A DNA stretch of 64,000 nucleotides from Anaerolineales bacterium (GCA_016929095.1 JAFGJM010000010.1:124001-188000), one strand, 5' to 3'; positions 26,405 through 36,538 are shown, counted from the stretch's first letter. The notes: generated by a model not told the origin, from the sequence alone. Numbers and translations: made by a program.

Positions 26405-28495
26405 TCACCCATGGTGAACATTTAGAAACTCTTTAGTTTTTTCATACACTACTATCTGATTTCGCCCTTTTTGTTTGGCAGAGTAAAGTGCCTGGTCAGC
26501 CTGATGCAGTAATTCGTCGAATGAACTCACGTTCTTACTCAAAGTGGCGACGCCGATGCTGGCGGTGATATGCTTAGTACCCTGATTAGTGATCACATCA
26601 AGGTCTCGGATCAAAGTCAGTAAACGTTCTGCGGCAATCAACGCATCTGGAATATTCGTTTCGGGCATCAATACACAGAATTCATCTCCGCCATAACGCC
26701 CAGGAATATCGATATCGCGCACCATGGTTTGCAGAAAGCCGGAAACTTTTTGCAATGTGACATCTCCAACCTGATGCCCATAGGTGTCGTTGACCAATTT
26801 AAAATGGTCGATATCGATCAGGAGTAAGGATAACGGTTTTTCATAGCGCATTGCGCGTTGGACTTCAACGGCAGCCAAAATGAAGAAATGGCGGCGATTA
26901 TTGATACCGGTTAACCCATCATGGGTCGCCAGTTCGTTGACTTTCACAAACAGACGGGCATTTTCAAGGGCGATAGCAGCCATATTGGCAAAAGCCTGTA
27001 ACCTCTCGGCATGTTCAGTATTGTAATAACCGACCTGTTCATGATCCAGATTGAGAAAGCCCACTGCTTTTCCCTTGACCAAAATCGGAGCGCCCAGGTA
27101 ACTGCGCAATTTATCATCTTTGATTTTCCAATAATCTACCGCATGTGTATCCGGTACGATCAGCGGCTGACCGGTCTCATCCATATAGTGGTAGCTATAA
27201 ACCTCGTCAATATCAAAGGAAATATTTTTAAGCCATTCGATCACGCCTGGATCGGTGTATCCTCGATAGTGCGCAACCCGCCCCACGCCATCATCATCGA
27301 CCAGCACGATATTGGTCATTGTGCAGGGCAGCACGCAGTACACATTTTCCAATAACCGGTCGAGCACTTCGCTGATATCCAGAGTGCTGGTAACAGCCAG
27401 AGCCACGTCTCTAAGCGCCTCTGCCAGAATGCGGCCTTCGCGCTCCATATATTCTGCCCGTTTCAAAGATGTTACATCTTGAATTGTGATCAACCTGCCC
27501 AATTCTTCTCCATTTGGAGAAAAGATAAGACTGCCATTGATATCCAGTTCCCGGCGCTCGATATCGGAGAGAGTAATTTCGATATGGAAATCTTGACCAT
27601 ATTTCAATTTTTCTATGAGGGTAGGAATTGAAGCCAGGCATTCATTGGCAGGTCGACCGATGAGATGATTACGGTCGTATTTAAGCAATTTTTCAGCGGA
27701 GGCATTGACATCAACCAGACGATTATATTGATCCAGTACCAGGATGGCGTCTTTAATACCTTCAAAAAGTGTGTCGCGCACCAACGGCGTCAGATCCAGC
27801 AATCGATAATTATAAAGACTGATAAAAAGTAACAAACCGGTGAATGAGAAGGCAACAGGGGTTAAATCGATGCCTCTGATCGGTTCCCATTCGATAACAT
27901 AGATAATATTTGCCAACCAGGGAGGTACAGCGCTAAAAAGCATGAGCAGCGATTGGCGGCGGTAAATTTTATGTGTTGATTTTGCCATATTGCGATACAA
28001 CAAAATGGTAATTGCCAGCAGCATAGCGTAGTTATTCACCACCCCCAGCCAGTAAGCTGGCCCTCTTATAAATATATATACGTTTTCCCCTTCAAGCGCC
28101 GAGGGTATAAAATCTGTCCAGATGAGGCGATGGTATTCGTTTGTGCCTGCCAATATGATCATAATGGCAGGCGCAATCCATATCAGGACTAATTTGCGGG
28201 GGGTAATCCATTTGGATTTACCAACATAATGAATGACGAATAGCAGGAAAAGGGGGACACAGCTATATACCCCCCAATAGCTGATTTTCGTCAGGATCAA
28301 TTTTTGAGATAAAACGGCATTTGCGGAGGAAAGACCGACAAAAAAACTCCATTCGGCTTCAGCTAATAGCCCTATGGCTAATAGCCTTGCCAATGGTTCT
28401 TTTCTTGTACGTAAAAGGATAACAAACAGGATAAAAGAAATGATCCCGCTTGTGATCAGCGCAAAAGAATACGGACCGAAGTGCCAGATGGTCAT
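26405..28495 (-). CDS. 7TM-PAS-GAF-GGDEF diguanylate cyclase
   Basis: 696 residues. The first 230 hold seven membrane segments of the histidine-kinase N-terminal 7TM type; a PAS domain follows (DTLFEGIKDAILVLDQYNRLVDVN), then GAF (about 360-520) and GGDEF (about 530-690). The active-site loop is GRYGGDEFCVLMP, and RDID five residues before it is an intact product-inhibition site (RxxD). It should make cyclic di-GMP in response to a membrane or redox/ligand signal. It follows the M20 peptidase gene by 230 bases and is probably transcribed alone. Confidence 0.92.
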   Translation of the reverse strand: MTIWHFGPYSFALITSGIISFILFVILLRTRKEPLARLLAIGLLAEAEWSFFVGLSSANAVLSQKLILTKISYWGVYSCVPLFLLFVIHYVGKSKWITPRKLVLIWIAPAIMIILAGTNEYHRLIWTDFIPSALEGENVYIFIRGPAYWLGVVNNYAMLLAITILLYRNMAKSTHKIYRRQSLLMLFSAVPPWLANIIYVIEWEPIRGIDLTPVAFSFTGLLLFISLYNYRLLDLTPLVRDTLFEGIKDAILVLDQYNRLVDVNASAEKLLKYDRNHLIGRPANECLASIPTLIEKLKYGQDFHIEITLSDIERRELDINGSLIFSPNGEELGRLITIQDVTSLKRAEYMEREGRILAEALRDVALAVTSTLDISEVLDRLLENVYCVLPCTMTNIVLVDDDGVGRVAHYRGYTDPGVIEWLKNISFDIDEVYSYHYMDETGQPLIVPDTHAVDYWKIKDDKLRSYLGAPILVKGKAVGFLNLDHEQVGYYNTEHAERLQAFANMAAIALENARLFVKVNELATHDGLTGINNRRHFFILAAVEVQRAMRYEKPLSLLLIDIDHFKLVNDTYGHQVGDVTLQKVSGFLQTMVRDIDIPGRYGGDEFCVLMPETNIPDALIAAERLLTLIRDLDVITNQGTKHITASIGVATLSKNVSSFDELLHQADQALYSAKQKGRNQIVVYEKTKEFLNVHHG

Positions 28496-28725
28496 AACAA
28501 AAGATATTTATTAGCCAGTACTTAAATACTAAGTATATTTCAGGTCTTACCGCGCCGCAAGGCAATGCACTTTACAAATTTGAAGAGTGAATAAAAAAAA
28601 TCATGTGATACCCTGTGAAATTCTTGCTAATATGTATTCCATAACCGTTTCAGGTCAGTTCTCTGTGGTTTTTGCGCGGGGCATGGAAAAAAAACGGCAG
28701 CTTGCTCATAGCGCGAATTGCGCTA

Positions 28726-29898
28726 TCAAAAATTTTTGATTACCCTGCAGTAAACCTCACATGCATCCACAATTTGACTTATTGCGCATTTTTCATTACA
28801 CATATGAGCCAGTTTGCTCTCGCCCGGGCCAAAGCCAATGGTGGGTATTCCTTTTCCGATCAGGGCAACGGCGTTGGTGCTGAAATCCCAATAGTTGAAT
28901 TTTTCCGGCGCGTGGCCGAATGTTTCACGATAAGCCTCGATGAACGCTTTTGTTAATGGATGATCCAAACTGATTTCCCAGGCCGGGTGTAACGGTTCAT
29001 ACATGATGTCCTCACCGGTCCAGGTTTTCCTGTATAACGTACCGATTTCCCAGGTGGCTTTTTTCCCGGCAATGATGCGTTCCATTTCATCCCGAATAGT
29101 TTGATTCGTTTCGCCGAGTACCATTCTGCGGTCAAGGTAGACCTGGCATTCCGATGGGACGGCATTCAATGAAGCAGCCGTACTGGAAATTTGAGACATC
29201 ACCAGTGTGCCTTTTCTGCCGCTTTTTTGCATGAGTTCCCGATTGGTTTGCTCTACTCTCTGGATGATTTCAGCCATCTCATAAATCGCATTTGTGCCCA
29301 TCTCGGGCGCAGAGCCATGCGCTGAAACACCTTTTGTCTTGATCACGATTTGGGCTTTCCCCTTGTGTCCGGTGGTGATGACATTAGCGGAGGGTTCGCA
29401 GATCACGGCAAAATCGGGCTTGAGTTGGCGCTCTTCGAGCAGGTGTTTGAGACCTTCCCCATCACAACACTCTTCATCCACCGTGCAGGAGACGTAAACC
29501 GTCTTCCCGGAAAGCAAGCCCTGGCTTTTAGCCATGGCTGCGGCATAAACCGAGGCAGCGGTTCCGGATTTCATATCCACAGAGCCGCGCCCATGCAGAA
29601 AGCCATCGATGATGACGCCGCTGAATGGCGGTATTTCCCATTGTTCTTCATCGGTGACATCCACCACATCGGAATGTGAATCGAAGAGGAGGCTGCGTTC
29701 ACCATTACCAACGCGACCTAAAACATTGCCATAACGGTCGATTTGCACATCGTCATAACCCAGGCTTTCCATTTTCGATGCTACCAATTTCGCTGCAGGA
29801 CCTTCCTGCCCCGAAAGACTATTAATTCTTACCAGATCTTGAGCAAATGCCAATAAGTCATCGGTTACATTCGAACCATTCATTATTAAATTTCGCAT
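28726..29898 (-). CDS. M20 family zinc peptidase/deacylase (YgeY-like)
   Basis: 390 residues. Family marks: SHSDVVDV (first metal ligands), GRGSVDMKSGTAA (bridging Asp), CTVDEECCDGEG (catalytic Glu and metal Glu), then a lid domain with KGVSAHGSAPEMGTNA and the late metal His in ESKLAHMCNEKC. AAGGAG precedes the ATG. The closest family members that I recognise by pattern are YgeY-type and ArgE/DapE-type hydrolases of amide bonds in N-acyl amino acids or dipeptides. No operon partner supports a particular substrate. Confidence 0.85.
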   Translation of the reverse strand: MRNLIMNGSNVTDDLLAFAQDLVRINSLSGQEGPAAKLVASKMESLGYDDVQIDRYGNVLGRVGNGERSLLFDSHSDVVDVTDEEQWEIPPFSGVIIDGFLHGRGSVDMKSGTAASVYAAAMAKSQGLLSGKTVYVSCTVDEECCDGEGLKHLLEERQLKPDFAVICEPSANVITTGHKGKAQIVIKTKGVSAHGSAPEMGTNAIYEMAEIIQRVEQTNRELMQKSGRKGTLVMSQISSTAASLNAVPSECQVYLDRRMVLGETNQTIRDEMERIIAGKKATWEIGTLYRKTWTGEDIMYEPLHPAWEISLDHPLTKAFIEAYRETFGHAPEKFNYWDFSTNAVALIGKGIPTIGFGPGESKLAHMCNEKCAISQIVDACEVYCRVIKNF

Positions 29899-30026
29899 CT
29901 CGAATTTCTCCTTACATCCACATAGAATAATTGATTGTATTTATTGCCCTTATAGGAGACTAATCGTTCTAAACAGGGTTTTGCTCATGGGAAATGGATT
30001 ATAAACACTTGATAGCTGGCTGCTTC

Positions 30027-30980
30027 TTACCCCCCACCGCCCATCTCCTCTCTTACTTTCTGGTAGAGCACATCTGCTTTCAATTCACTTAATGTATAAC
30101 AGGGGGCTTTCAATTCTTCTGCCAATCCCTGCGCCAGCCCCTGGTCGAATGCCGGATGCTCCATATTGATCACCACACTGCGGATGTGATCGCTGGCAAT
30201 TTGGGCCGCAATGCGATGCGATTCGTCCAGCGGCGGCATGCCTGACATAGCCACATTCCCTGCGCCATCGGTGAGCAGGATGATCAGCGGGTTGATATCC
30301 GGGTGCACCAGGCGCTCTTTCTGGATCACCTCGTGCGCCAATAGCAGCCCGGCGGAAAGCGGCGTTTTGCCGCCTACAGGGATATTCGCCAGAGCTATCT
30401 GCGCCAGTTGGATAGAATTGGTGGGGGGCAGCACCAGGGTGGCGCGGTCCTTTTGGAATACAGCCAGCCCCACCCGGTCACGGCGCTGATAGGCATCCGT
30501 AAGCAGAGATAGGATGGCGCCTTTGGTCGCCGTCATCCGTTCAGCGACGGCCATCGACCAGGAGGCATCCACCACGAACAGCACCAGATTGGCGGCTTTT
30601 TTAACTCGGATCTTGCGTTGATAATCGCCGGAACGCACCGCAAAAGCTACCCGTTCACGTTGTTCGAGGCGCTCTTTTTGAAAGGGCGCCGCAGCGCGCA
30701 GGGTGGCATCGAACGCCAGATCATCGACTTTACCGGGAGAGGGGCGGGCTTGAATATAGCGCCCGCGTTTGCGTTCGGTGTGGGTACGCGATCGCCGGCC
30801 GCTATGCCGGCGGGTGATACGGTCTAAAGGATTTTCGATCTTGCGGGGGGTAAAAGCGGCGCCGATCTTGACTTTCTCGCCTCCATCCCACCAGTTGGTT
30901 TTCCCGGTATCAAATATATCTTGGGGATTGGGCTCAGAAGGCAGTTCCTGGCTGGTTTCGCTTTCAGCCTCCAGCCTCAC
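30027..30980 (-). CDS. chlD: Chelatase D-type VWA domain protein (3' half of split/frameshifted chlD)
   Basis: 317 residues from a GTG overlapping the end of the AAA gene (GTGA). An acidic, Pro-rich stretch and a basic linker lead to a von Willebrand A domain with MIDAS motif VVDASWSMAV (DxSxS), a threonine-containing GGKTPLSAGL and LLTDGAGN. This matches the C-terminal half of magnesium/cobalt chelatase subunit D. Together with the preceding frame it gives about 680 residues, the usual length of ChlD, and an A10 run just before the overlap would allow a -1 shift into this frame. It may therefore be made only as the I-D fusion, or also alone from the GTG. Confidence 0.85.
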   Translation of the reverse strand: MRLEAESETSQELPSEPNPQDIFDTGKTNWWDGGEKVKIGAAFTPRKIENPLDRITRRHSGRRSRTHTERKRGRYIQARPSPGKVDDLAFDATLRAAAPFQKERLEQRERVAFAVRSGDYQRKIRVKKAANLVLFVVDASWSMAVAERMTATKGAILSLLTDAYQRRDRVGLAVFQKDRATLVLPPTNSIQLAQIALANIPVGGKTPLSAGLLLAHEVIQKERLVHPDINPLIILLTDGAGNVAMSGMPPLDESHRIAAQIASDHIRSVVINMEHPAFDQGLAQGLAEELKAPCYTLSELKADVLYQKVREEMGGGG

Positions 30981-30993
30981 TTCTTTTTTTTTT
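30950..30993 (-). promoter_or_regulatory. Candidate programmed -1 frameshift site
   Basis: On the minus strand a run of ten A (30984-30993) lies in the last codons of the AAA frame, which then stops at TGA 30977. Slipping back one base enters the VWA frame. Seven bases after the run GGCTGG (30971-30976) can pair with CCAGCC (30950-30955), a possible stimulatory stem. Frameshifting in chlD genes that supplies both chelatase subunits is reported for cobalamin producers; here it is inferred. Confidence 0.65.
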
Positions 30994-32077
30994 CGACGGC
31001 TTCATCTTGTTCTGCATCGCTGGGTTTTGGTTTGCCGGCGCTTGCAGAAGCGCCTTGCAATTGTTCGATGCGCTCTTGCAGGTCTTCCATGCTGATTTCT
31101 GCTTGATGAAACGGCCCACGTTTAATGCGGTGCGGCAGCGCTAATTCAGCCGCCAGGGCAATATCCCGATCGGTGATGGCAAGCCGCCCTTCGAAAGCGG
31201 CATGGGCGCGGGCGGTTTTTAGGATTACCAGGTCGGAGCGGTGACCATCTACGTGCATGTCGGCGCTCAAAGCGGCAATGGAGAGCATGTTGCGGCTGGT
31301 GTATGTCACCTGGTCGACCAGGGTGCGCGCCTGTTCGATTTGATGGGACAAATATTCTTCTTGCGGGAGGAATTCTTGGCGGAAGCTCTCGGCGTTGGCT
31401 TCAAACGCCAGGTTGCGCTCCATGATCAATACACGCTCGCGAGCATCGTGGATGCCGCGAATTTCCACCGAGAGAGCAAAGCGATCCAGTAATTGCGGGC
31501 GCAGGTCGCCTTCTTCGGGATTCATGGTACCGACCAATATAAAGCGGGCCGGGTGAGTGAAGGAAATCCCCTCGCGCTCGACAATATTCATACCCATGGC
31601 CGCCGAATCGAGCAAAATATCCACCACATGGTCGTCCAACAGATTAACCTCGTCGATGTAAAGCAGGCCGCGGTTGGCTGACGCCAGAACACCCGGTTCG
31701 AAGTGGCGTTCGCCTTTTTGAATGGCTTGTTCGATATCCAGAGTGCCCACCACGCGGTCTTCGGTAGCCGAAACGGGTAAGTTGACGAATGCGGTGGTGC
31801 GCAACTCCACCGGTAAGGCTTCGCCGCGTTCGACCCGCTCCCGGCATTCGGTGCACCAGGTGGCGGGTTGATCGGGATTGCAGCAAAAACGGCAATCACT
31901 CACTACCGCCACACGCGGCAGTAAAGCTGCCAATGCTCTGGCTGCGGTGGATTTAGCGGTGCCACGCTCACCACGGATAAGCACGCCGCCGATACGCGGA
32001 TCAACCGCGTTAAGCACCAGGGCGCGCCGCATGCGTTCCTGTCCAACGATGGCAGTGAATGGGTAAATGGGGGGCAT
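30977..32077 (-). CDS. chlI: Chelatase I-type AAA+ ATPase (N-terminal half of chlD frame)
   Basis: 366 residues. Walker A is GERGTAKST, Walker B is GLLYIDEVNLL, and the CRFCCNPDQPATWCTEC cysteine cluster is the insert found in bacterial chelatase I/D ATPases; PEEGDLRPQLLDRFAL holds sensor and arginine-finger elements. It ends in a Lys run coded by A10. Alone it equals a small (I) subunit; after a -1 shift it continues into the VWA domain as subunit D. The complex drives Mg or Co insertion into a tetrapyrrole with a large CobN/BchH subunit, which is not in the window. No chlorophyll genes are near, so cobalamin is the likelier pathway. Confidence 0.88.
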   Translation of the reverse strand: MPPIYPFTAIVGQERMRRALVLNAVDPRIGGVLIRGERGTAKSTAARALAALLPRVAVVSDCRFCCNPDQPATWCTECRERVERGEALPVELRTTAFVNLPVSATEDRVVGTLDIEQAIQKGERHFEPGVLASANRGLLYIDEVNLLDDHVVDILLDSAAMGMNIVEREGISFTHPARFILVGTMNPEEGDLRPQLLDRFALSVEIRGIHDARERVLIMERNLAFEANAESFRQEFLPQEEYLSHQIEQARTLVDQVTYTSRNMLSIAALSADMHVDGHRSDLVILKTARAHAAFEGRLAITDRDIALAAELALPHRIKRGPFHQAEISMEDLQERIEQLQGASASAGKPKPSDAEQDEAVEKKKK

Positions 32078-32110
32078 TGACTAATCCTTACGTATAATGT
32101 TTACCGACCC

Positions 32111-32139
32111 ATAATGTTATCATAAAATACCGTTGTCAA
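32111..32139 (-). promoter_or_regulatory. Promoter of chelatase genes, sharing its -35 box
   Basis: On the minus strand TTGACA (32134-32139), 17 bases, CATTAT (32111-32116). Five bases of the -35 box also belong to the divergent promoter of the S1 gene. Confidence 0.5.
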
Positions 32140-32162
32140 CTTGCTTTTTTGGATGATATAAT
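32133..32162 (+). promoter_or_regulatory. Promoter of S1 gene
   Basis: TTGTCA (32133-32138), 18 bases, TATAAT (32157-32162), about 40 bases before the ATG at 32202. Confidence 0.65.
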
Positions 32163-32201
32163 GTAGTATATCTTTTCACCGAATTGGAGCTCGTATAATT
32201 T

Positions 32202-33692
32202 ATGGATACATTTGATGCCATCACGGGGCAGGGGGTGCAGCCCGATAGCAGCCAGCCTGTTGAGACTCAAGCAATAGACCCACCTAACCATAATGAACAA
32301 ACATCTATGGAAAGCTTGTTAGAAGAAGAGGGCTTAGGAATAGATTTTCCCAAACAAGGGGAAATTCGCACAGGAGTCATTGCCACTTTGGGTGAGAATG
32401 AAATCCTCGTAAGCGTTGGCACCAAGTCCGAAGGGATTATCGCAGGCAAAGAATTAGAAAGTATCCCATCCGAAGAAAGAGATGCTTTTCATGTCGGATT
32501 GGAAATCCCAGTCTATGTTGTCACACCCGAAGATCAAAACGGTAATGTTGTATTATCTTATTTGCGGGCACGTGAACAACGCGATTGGGAAGAAGCCGAT
32601 ACTTTAAAGGCTTCCGGGGATGCTTTCGATAGCAAAATTATCGGATATAACAAGGGCGGATTGTTGGTACCCTTGGGCAGGTTGCGTGGTTTTGTACCCG
32701 CTTCGCAAATTAGCATGGTGCGCCGTGCATCACTAACCGGCGATACGCCCGAACAGCGCTGGGGTAAGATGGTTGGCGAAGAGATCAGTACGACGGTCAT
32801 CGAAGTCGATCGCGAGCGACGGCGCCTGATCCTCTCCGAACGGCAGGCGTTACAGGAAACCCGAGAAACCTTGAAAGACCGCCTGTTGGATGGTTTGGAT
32901 GAGGGCGATGTGCGCGTTGGCAGGGTGACCAGTGTGGCAGATTTTGGAGCTTTTGTAAATATCGATGGCGCTGATGGATTGGTGCATCTTTCTGAAATTT
33001 CATGGGATCGCATTCAACATCCCAGTCAGGTTTTGCGAGTTGGACAGGAAGTTAATGTACGCGTGATCAGCATCGATCGCGAACGCAAGCGCATTGGTTT
33101 ATCAATCCGGCAACTGGAGAAAGACCCCTGGTTGCAAAAAGTAGAGAGTTTACGCGAAGGGCAATTGGTCCAGGGTGTAATCACACACCTTACAAAATTT
33201 GGGGCTTTTGCCCGCCTGGATGAAAACCTGGAAGGTTTAATCCATGTTTCAGAGATCAGTGAACAGCGTATCAATCATCCCAAGGAAGCGGTAAAAGAGG
33301 GCGAAACGGTTACACTGCGCATCATCAAGATCGACCCGGAACGTCGACGTATCGGACTAAGCATGCGCAAAGTAGATTCTCCAGCTTATGCCGATTTGGA
33401 TTGGAAGATGGCTCTGGCAGAGGAAGTGGGGGATGCAAAAGATGGCGAGAAGAAAGAAGTGTCGGCGCCAATGGAGGAAGCTGGTGAAGTAGAAGAGAGT
33501 CCAGTGAAAGAAGAGCTCCAAGCGCCTGATGAAGTCGTTGATACCACGGAAAACCCTGAGGAAGAAGAACCCCAAGCGCCTGATGAAGTTGTTGATACCA
33601 CGGAAGGTCCTGAGGAAGAAGAACCTGTTCCATCCGATGAAGATAAAGAACCACCTTTAGATACAGTCCCTGAAGTCTCGACCGAGGCATAA
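32202..33692 (+). CDS. rpsA: Ribosomal protein S1-like protein, four S1 domains
   Basis: 496 residues. After an acidic N-terminal leader, four S1 RNA-binding domains can be seen, starting about residues 52, 138, 233 and 317; the last two are the most typical (VGRVTSVADFGAFVNIDGADGLVHLSE and VQGVITHLTKFGAFARLDENLEGLIHVSE). Four-domain S1 proteins occur in many Gram-positive and Chloroflexota genomes and help mRNA binding to the 30S subunit. From about residue 400 the tail is strongly acidic and holds a tandem 18-residue duplication. A terminator follows directly, so the gene is a single unit. Confidence 0.9.
   Translation: MDTFDAITGQGVQPDSSQPVETQAIDPPNHNEQTSMESLLEEEGLGIDFPKQGEIRTGVIATLGENEILVSVGTKSEGIIAGKELESIPSEERDAFHVGLEIPVYVVTPEDQNGNVVLSYLRAREQRDWEEADTLKASGDAFDSKIIGYNKGGLLVPLGRLRGFVPASQISMVRRASLTGDTPEQRWGKMVGEEISTTVIEVDRERRRLILSERQALQETRETLKDRLLDGLDEGDVRVGRVTSVADFGAFVNIDGADGLVHLSEISWDRIQHPSQVLRVGQEVNVRVISIDRERKRIGLSIRQLEKDPWLQKVESLREGQLVQGVITHLTKFGAFARLDENLEGLIHVSEISEQRINHPKEAVKEGETVTLRIIKIDPERRRIGLSMRKVDSPAYADLDWKMALAEEVGDAKDGEKKEVSAPMEEAGEVEESPVKEELQAPDEVVDTTENPEEEEPQAPDEVVDTTEGPEEEEPVPSDEDKEPPLDTVPEVSTEA
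33519..33626 (+). repeat. Tandem 54-bp repeat inside S1 gene
   Basis: Two 54-base units (33519-33572, 33573-33626) differ at about five positions and encode QAPDEVVDTTENPEEEEP and its near copy, so the acidic tail grew by in-frame duplication. Confidence 0.9.
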
Positions 33693-33710
33693 TTCTGCCA
33701 GGTAAAACCA

Positions 33711-33739
33711 GCGCACCCTCGGAAGGTGCGCTTTTTTTT
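33711..33739 (+). terminator. Rho-independent terminator of S1 gene
   Basis: GCGCACC (33711-33717), seven bases, GGTGCGC (33725-33731), then eight T. Confidence 0.93.
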
Positions 33740-33927
33740 CTTCATCCTATGCCTCTTTGATCTAACGAAAACGAGGATAAACGCAAAATAAGAATTGTGT
33801 AAAATTTCATTTCATTCTTGTTTGATTTGTACAAGCTGCCAATAAACTCTGGTAGAATCGAATTGGACAAAAATTCTCGTAATCGAGAAATTCTTATTGT
33901 TGTAAGTATGATTCAGGAGGTAGACCC

Positions 33928-36429
33928 TTGGCTGGTATGGAACGATTTACACAGCGTGCGCGCCGGGTTTTGAGTTTGGCGCACCAGGAAGCCGAGAAAA
34001 TGCGGCATGGCGTAATCGGCACCGAACACCTGCTCCTGGCGCTGATCAAAGAAGAAGGGGGCGTTGCTGGAAGAGTATTACGCGAATTGGGGCTGGAACC
34101 CGAACGAATTCAAGAAGTTGTTGAACGATTGTCCCCTCCGGGCAAATCCCGTTCTGTCCAGCTAGACCTGGCGCCAGGCACTCAACAGGTGCTGGAATAT
34201 GCGGTGGATGAAGCCCGGCGTTTGGGACACCATTACATTGGCACGGAACACCTTTTATTAGGCCTGGTGCGTCATAGCGAAGGGATTGCCATGGATGCGC
34301 TGCGCAGACTGGGTGTGACGCCCGAACAAATCCGGCGTCAGACACGACGAGTATTGCAGGAAAGCACAGCTTCGCAAAGAAGCGCCATCACCGAGCAGCA
34401 GCAGAAACCGGCAAAACAAACAGAGGGGCAGAAAACAAAAACACCCATGGTCGACCAACTTGCCACCGACCTGACTGGTTTGGCAGAAGACGGTAAGCTT
34501 GATCCGGTCATCGGGCGGCAGATGGAAATCGAACGCGTCATCCAAATATTGGCGCGGCGCACAAAAAACAACCCCGCTCTGATCGGAGAACCAGGGGTTG
34601 GAAAAACCGCCATCGTCGAAGGTCTGGCAGAACGTATTATCGAAGGCGATGTACCGGCGCCTTTGTTGAATAAGCGCGTATTGCAACTGGATGTCGGCTC
34701 ACTGGTAGCCGGTACCATGTACCGCGGGCAATTCGAAGAGCGGCTAAAACGGGTGATCGATGAATTAAAAGCCTCTGGCGCCATCCTGTTTATCGATGAG
34801 GTGCATATGCTGGTGGGCGCCGGCGCAGCCGGCTCATCCGTGGATGCCGCTAATATTTTAAAACCAGCCCTCTCCCGAGGTGAATTACAGGTCATCGGTG
34901 CAACAACTCTGGATGAATACCGCAAGCATATCGAAAGCGATGCCGCCCTGGAACGCCGTTTTCAACCCATTATGGTAGAAGAGCCCACTGTGGACGAAGC
35001 GATTGAAATCCTGCATGGGGTTCGTACGGCTTATGAAGAACACCACCGCCTGGTTATTTCCGATGAAGCGTTGGATGCAGCGGTACGGCTTTCTGCCCGC
35101 TATGTGACGGAGCGTTTCCTGCCGGATAAAGCCATAGACTTGATCGATGAATCGTCATCACGGGTGCGTATGTATAAAAGCCCGGCTGCCAAGACATCCA
35201 AAGCATTGATGGACCAGTTGCGGCAGATTAGGCGAGACCGTTCCCTGGCGATGGAAGATAACCGCTTCGATGATGTTCAAGATTTTGCCGAACGGCAGGA
35301 AGCCCTGGAAAACCAGCTTGAACGGCTGCGCACCGGCTGGGACCGCACTAACAGCCCCGTGGTTTCTGCTGAAGATATTGCCGAGGTGGTTTCTATGTGG
35401 ACCGGTGTGCCATTGATGCAGCTTGCTCAAGAAGAATCACAGCGTCTGTTGAAGATGGAAGAAGAGTTGCGCAAACATATCATCGGTCAGGGTGAGGCAG
35501 TGGAATCGATTGCCAAAGCTGTTCGCCGGGCGCGCGCCGGCTTAAAAGATCCCCGCCGTCCGATTGGCTCCTTCCTGTTCTTGGGACCAACCGGCGTGGG
35601 AAAAACCGAGTTGACCAAAGCATTAGCGCGTTTCATGTTTGGCAGCGAAGATGCGCTTATTCAACTGGATATGTCGGAATTCATGGAGCGTCACACGGTG
35701 AGCCGGCTGGTAGGCGCGCCGCCTGGCTACGTGGGCTATGAAGAATCTGGTCAATTGACGGAAGCCTTACGCCGCCGGCCTTATTCCATCGTAGTGTTCG
35801 ATGAGATTGAAAAAGCCCACCCAGAAGCTCATAATATGTTGCTGCAAATCATGGAGGAAGGGCATTTATCCGACGCGCGCGGCCGAAAAGTGGATTTTCG
35901 CAACGCCATCGTGGTGATGACCTCCAATATCGGCGCCGATATGATCAAACGTCAATCGAGCATCGGCTTCGCCCTGAAACGGGATGAAGAACTGGAAGAG
36001 CGGATGGCGTATGACGAAATGCGCAAAAAATTAATGGATTCGTTGAAACGGGTCTTTCGTCCCGAATTCGTCAACCGCCTGGATTCAGTCATTGTGTTCC
36101 GCTCACTCAACCGTGACGACATCAAACAGATTGTTGAGTTGGAACTGGCGAAGGTGGCGTTGCGTCTGGAAGAACATGCTATCGAATTAACCGCCACCCC
36201 CGAAGCATTAGAGCAATTGGCAGAAGAAGGTTTTGATGCGGATATGGGTGCCCGCCCTCTACGGCGTGTTATCCAACACAAGGTCGAAGACCGCTTATCG
36301 GATGCGCTGCTGGCTGGTGAATTCGAGGATGGCGATGCCATAAAGGTCGTTGTGGAGGATGGCGAAATCGTATTGACCCAGGTATCTTCAGAAGAGGAGT
36401 CATCCAGCGAGGCGTTAGCCGCGGCATAA
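33928..36429 (+). CDS. clpC: AAA+ unfoldase ClpC
   Basis: 833 residues from a TTG at 33928, chosen because AGGAGG ends seven bases before it; the next ATG (33937) is too far. Two N-domain repeats (residues 1-145, each with GTEHLLL) lead to ATPase D1 (GEPGVGKT, about 218), a middle coiled-coil domain, and D2 (GPTGVGKT, about 552). The C-terminus keeps the [22 protein letters not shown] pattern. It unfolds proteins for ClpP. No mcsA, mcsB or ctsR genes accompany it. A terminator follows. Confidence 0.95.
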   Translation: MAGMERFTQRARRVLSLAHQEAEKMRHGVIGTEHLLLALIKEEGGVAGRVLRELGLEPERIQEVVERLSPPGKSRSVQLDLAPGTQQVLEYAVDEARRLGHHYIGTEHLLLGLVRHSEGIAMDALRRLGVTPEQIRRQTRRVLQESTASQRSAITEQQQKPAKQTEGQKTKTPMVDQLATDLTGLAEDGKLDPVIGRQMEIERVIQILARRTKNNPALIGEPGVGKTAIVEGLAERIIEGDVPAPLLNKRVLQLDVGSLVAGTMYRGQFEERLKRVIDELKASGAILFIDEVHMLVGAGAAGSSVDAANILKPALSRGELQVIGATTLDEYRKHIESDAALERRFQPIMVEEPTVDEAIEILHGVRTAYEEHHRLVISDEALDAAVRLSARYVTERFLPDKAIDLIDESSSRVRMYKSPAAKTSKALMDQLRQIRRDRSLAMEDNRFDDVQDFAERQEALENQLERLRTGWDRTNSPVVSAEDIAEVVSMWTGVPLMQLAQEESQRLLKMEEELRKHIIGQGEAVESIAKAVRRARAGLKDPRRPIGSFLFLGPTGVGKTELTKALARFMFGSEDALIQLDMSEFMERHTVSRLVGAPPGYVGYEESGQLTEALRRRPYSIVVFDEIEKAHPEAHNMLLQIMEEGHLSDARGRKVDFRNAIVVMTSNIGADMIKRQSSIGFALKRDEELEERMAYDEMRKKLMDSLKRVFRPEFVNRLDSVIVFRSLNRDDIKQIVELELAKVALRLEEHAIELTATPEALEQLAEEGFDADMGARPLRRVIQHKVEDRLSDALLAGEFEDGDAIKVVVEDGEIVLTQVSSEEESSSEALAAA

Positions 36430-36466
36430 AGATATTGTCTGCTATCAACTTTTAGATAAAAAAATC

Positions 36467-36504
36467 CGTCTCCCATTTTTACTTCAAAATGGGAGACGTT
36501 TTTT
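36467..36504 (+). terminator. Rho-independent terminator of clpC
   Basis: Perfect 13-bp arms (36467-36479 and 36486-36498) around six bases, then six T. Confidence 0.95.
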
Positions 36505-36538
36505 AAAAATAGAAATAAGAAGGGTATATCGTAACGCT

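Noticed and set aside
30027-32077. Reading the chelatase genes as evidence of bacteriochlorophyll synthesis
   Set aside because: No other bch genes are present, and the I/D pair with a frameshift run fits cobalamin-type chelatase better.
34338-34925. 195-codon open frame on the minus strand inside clpC
   Set aside because: Shadow of the ClpC D1 domain coding region; no family pattern.
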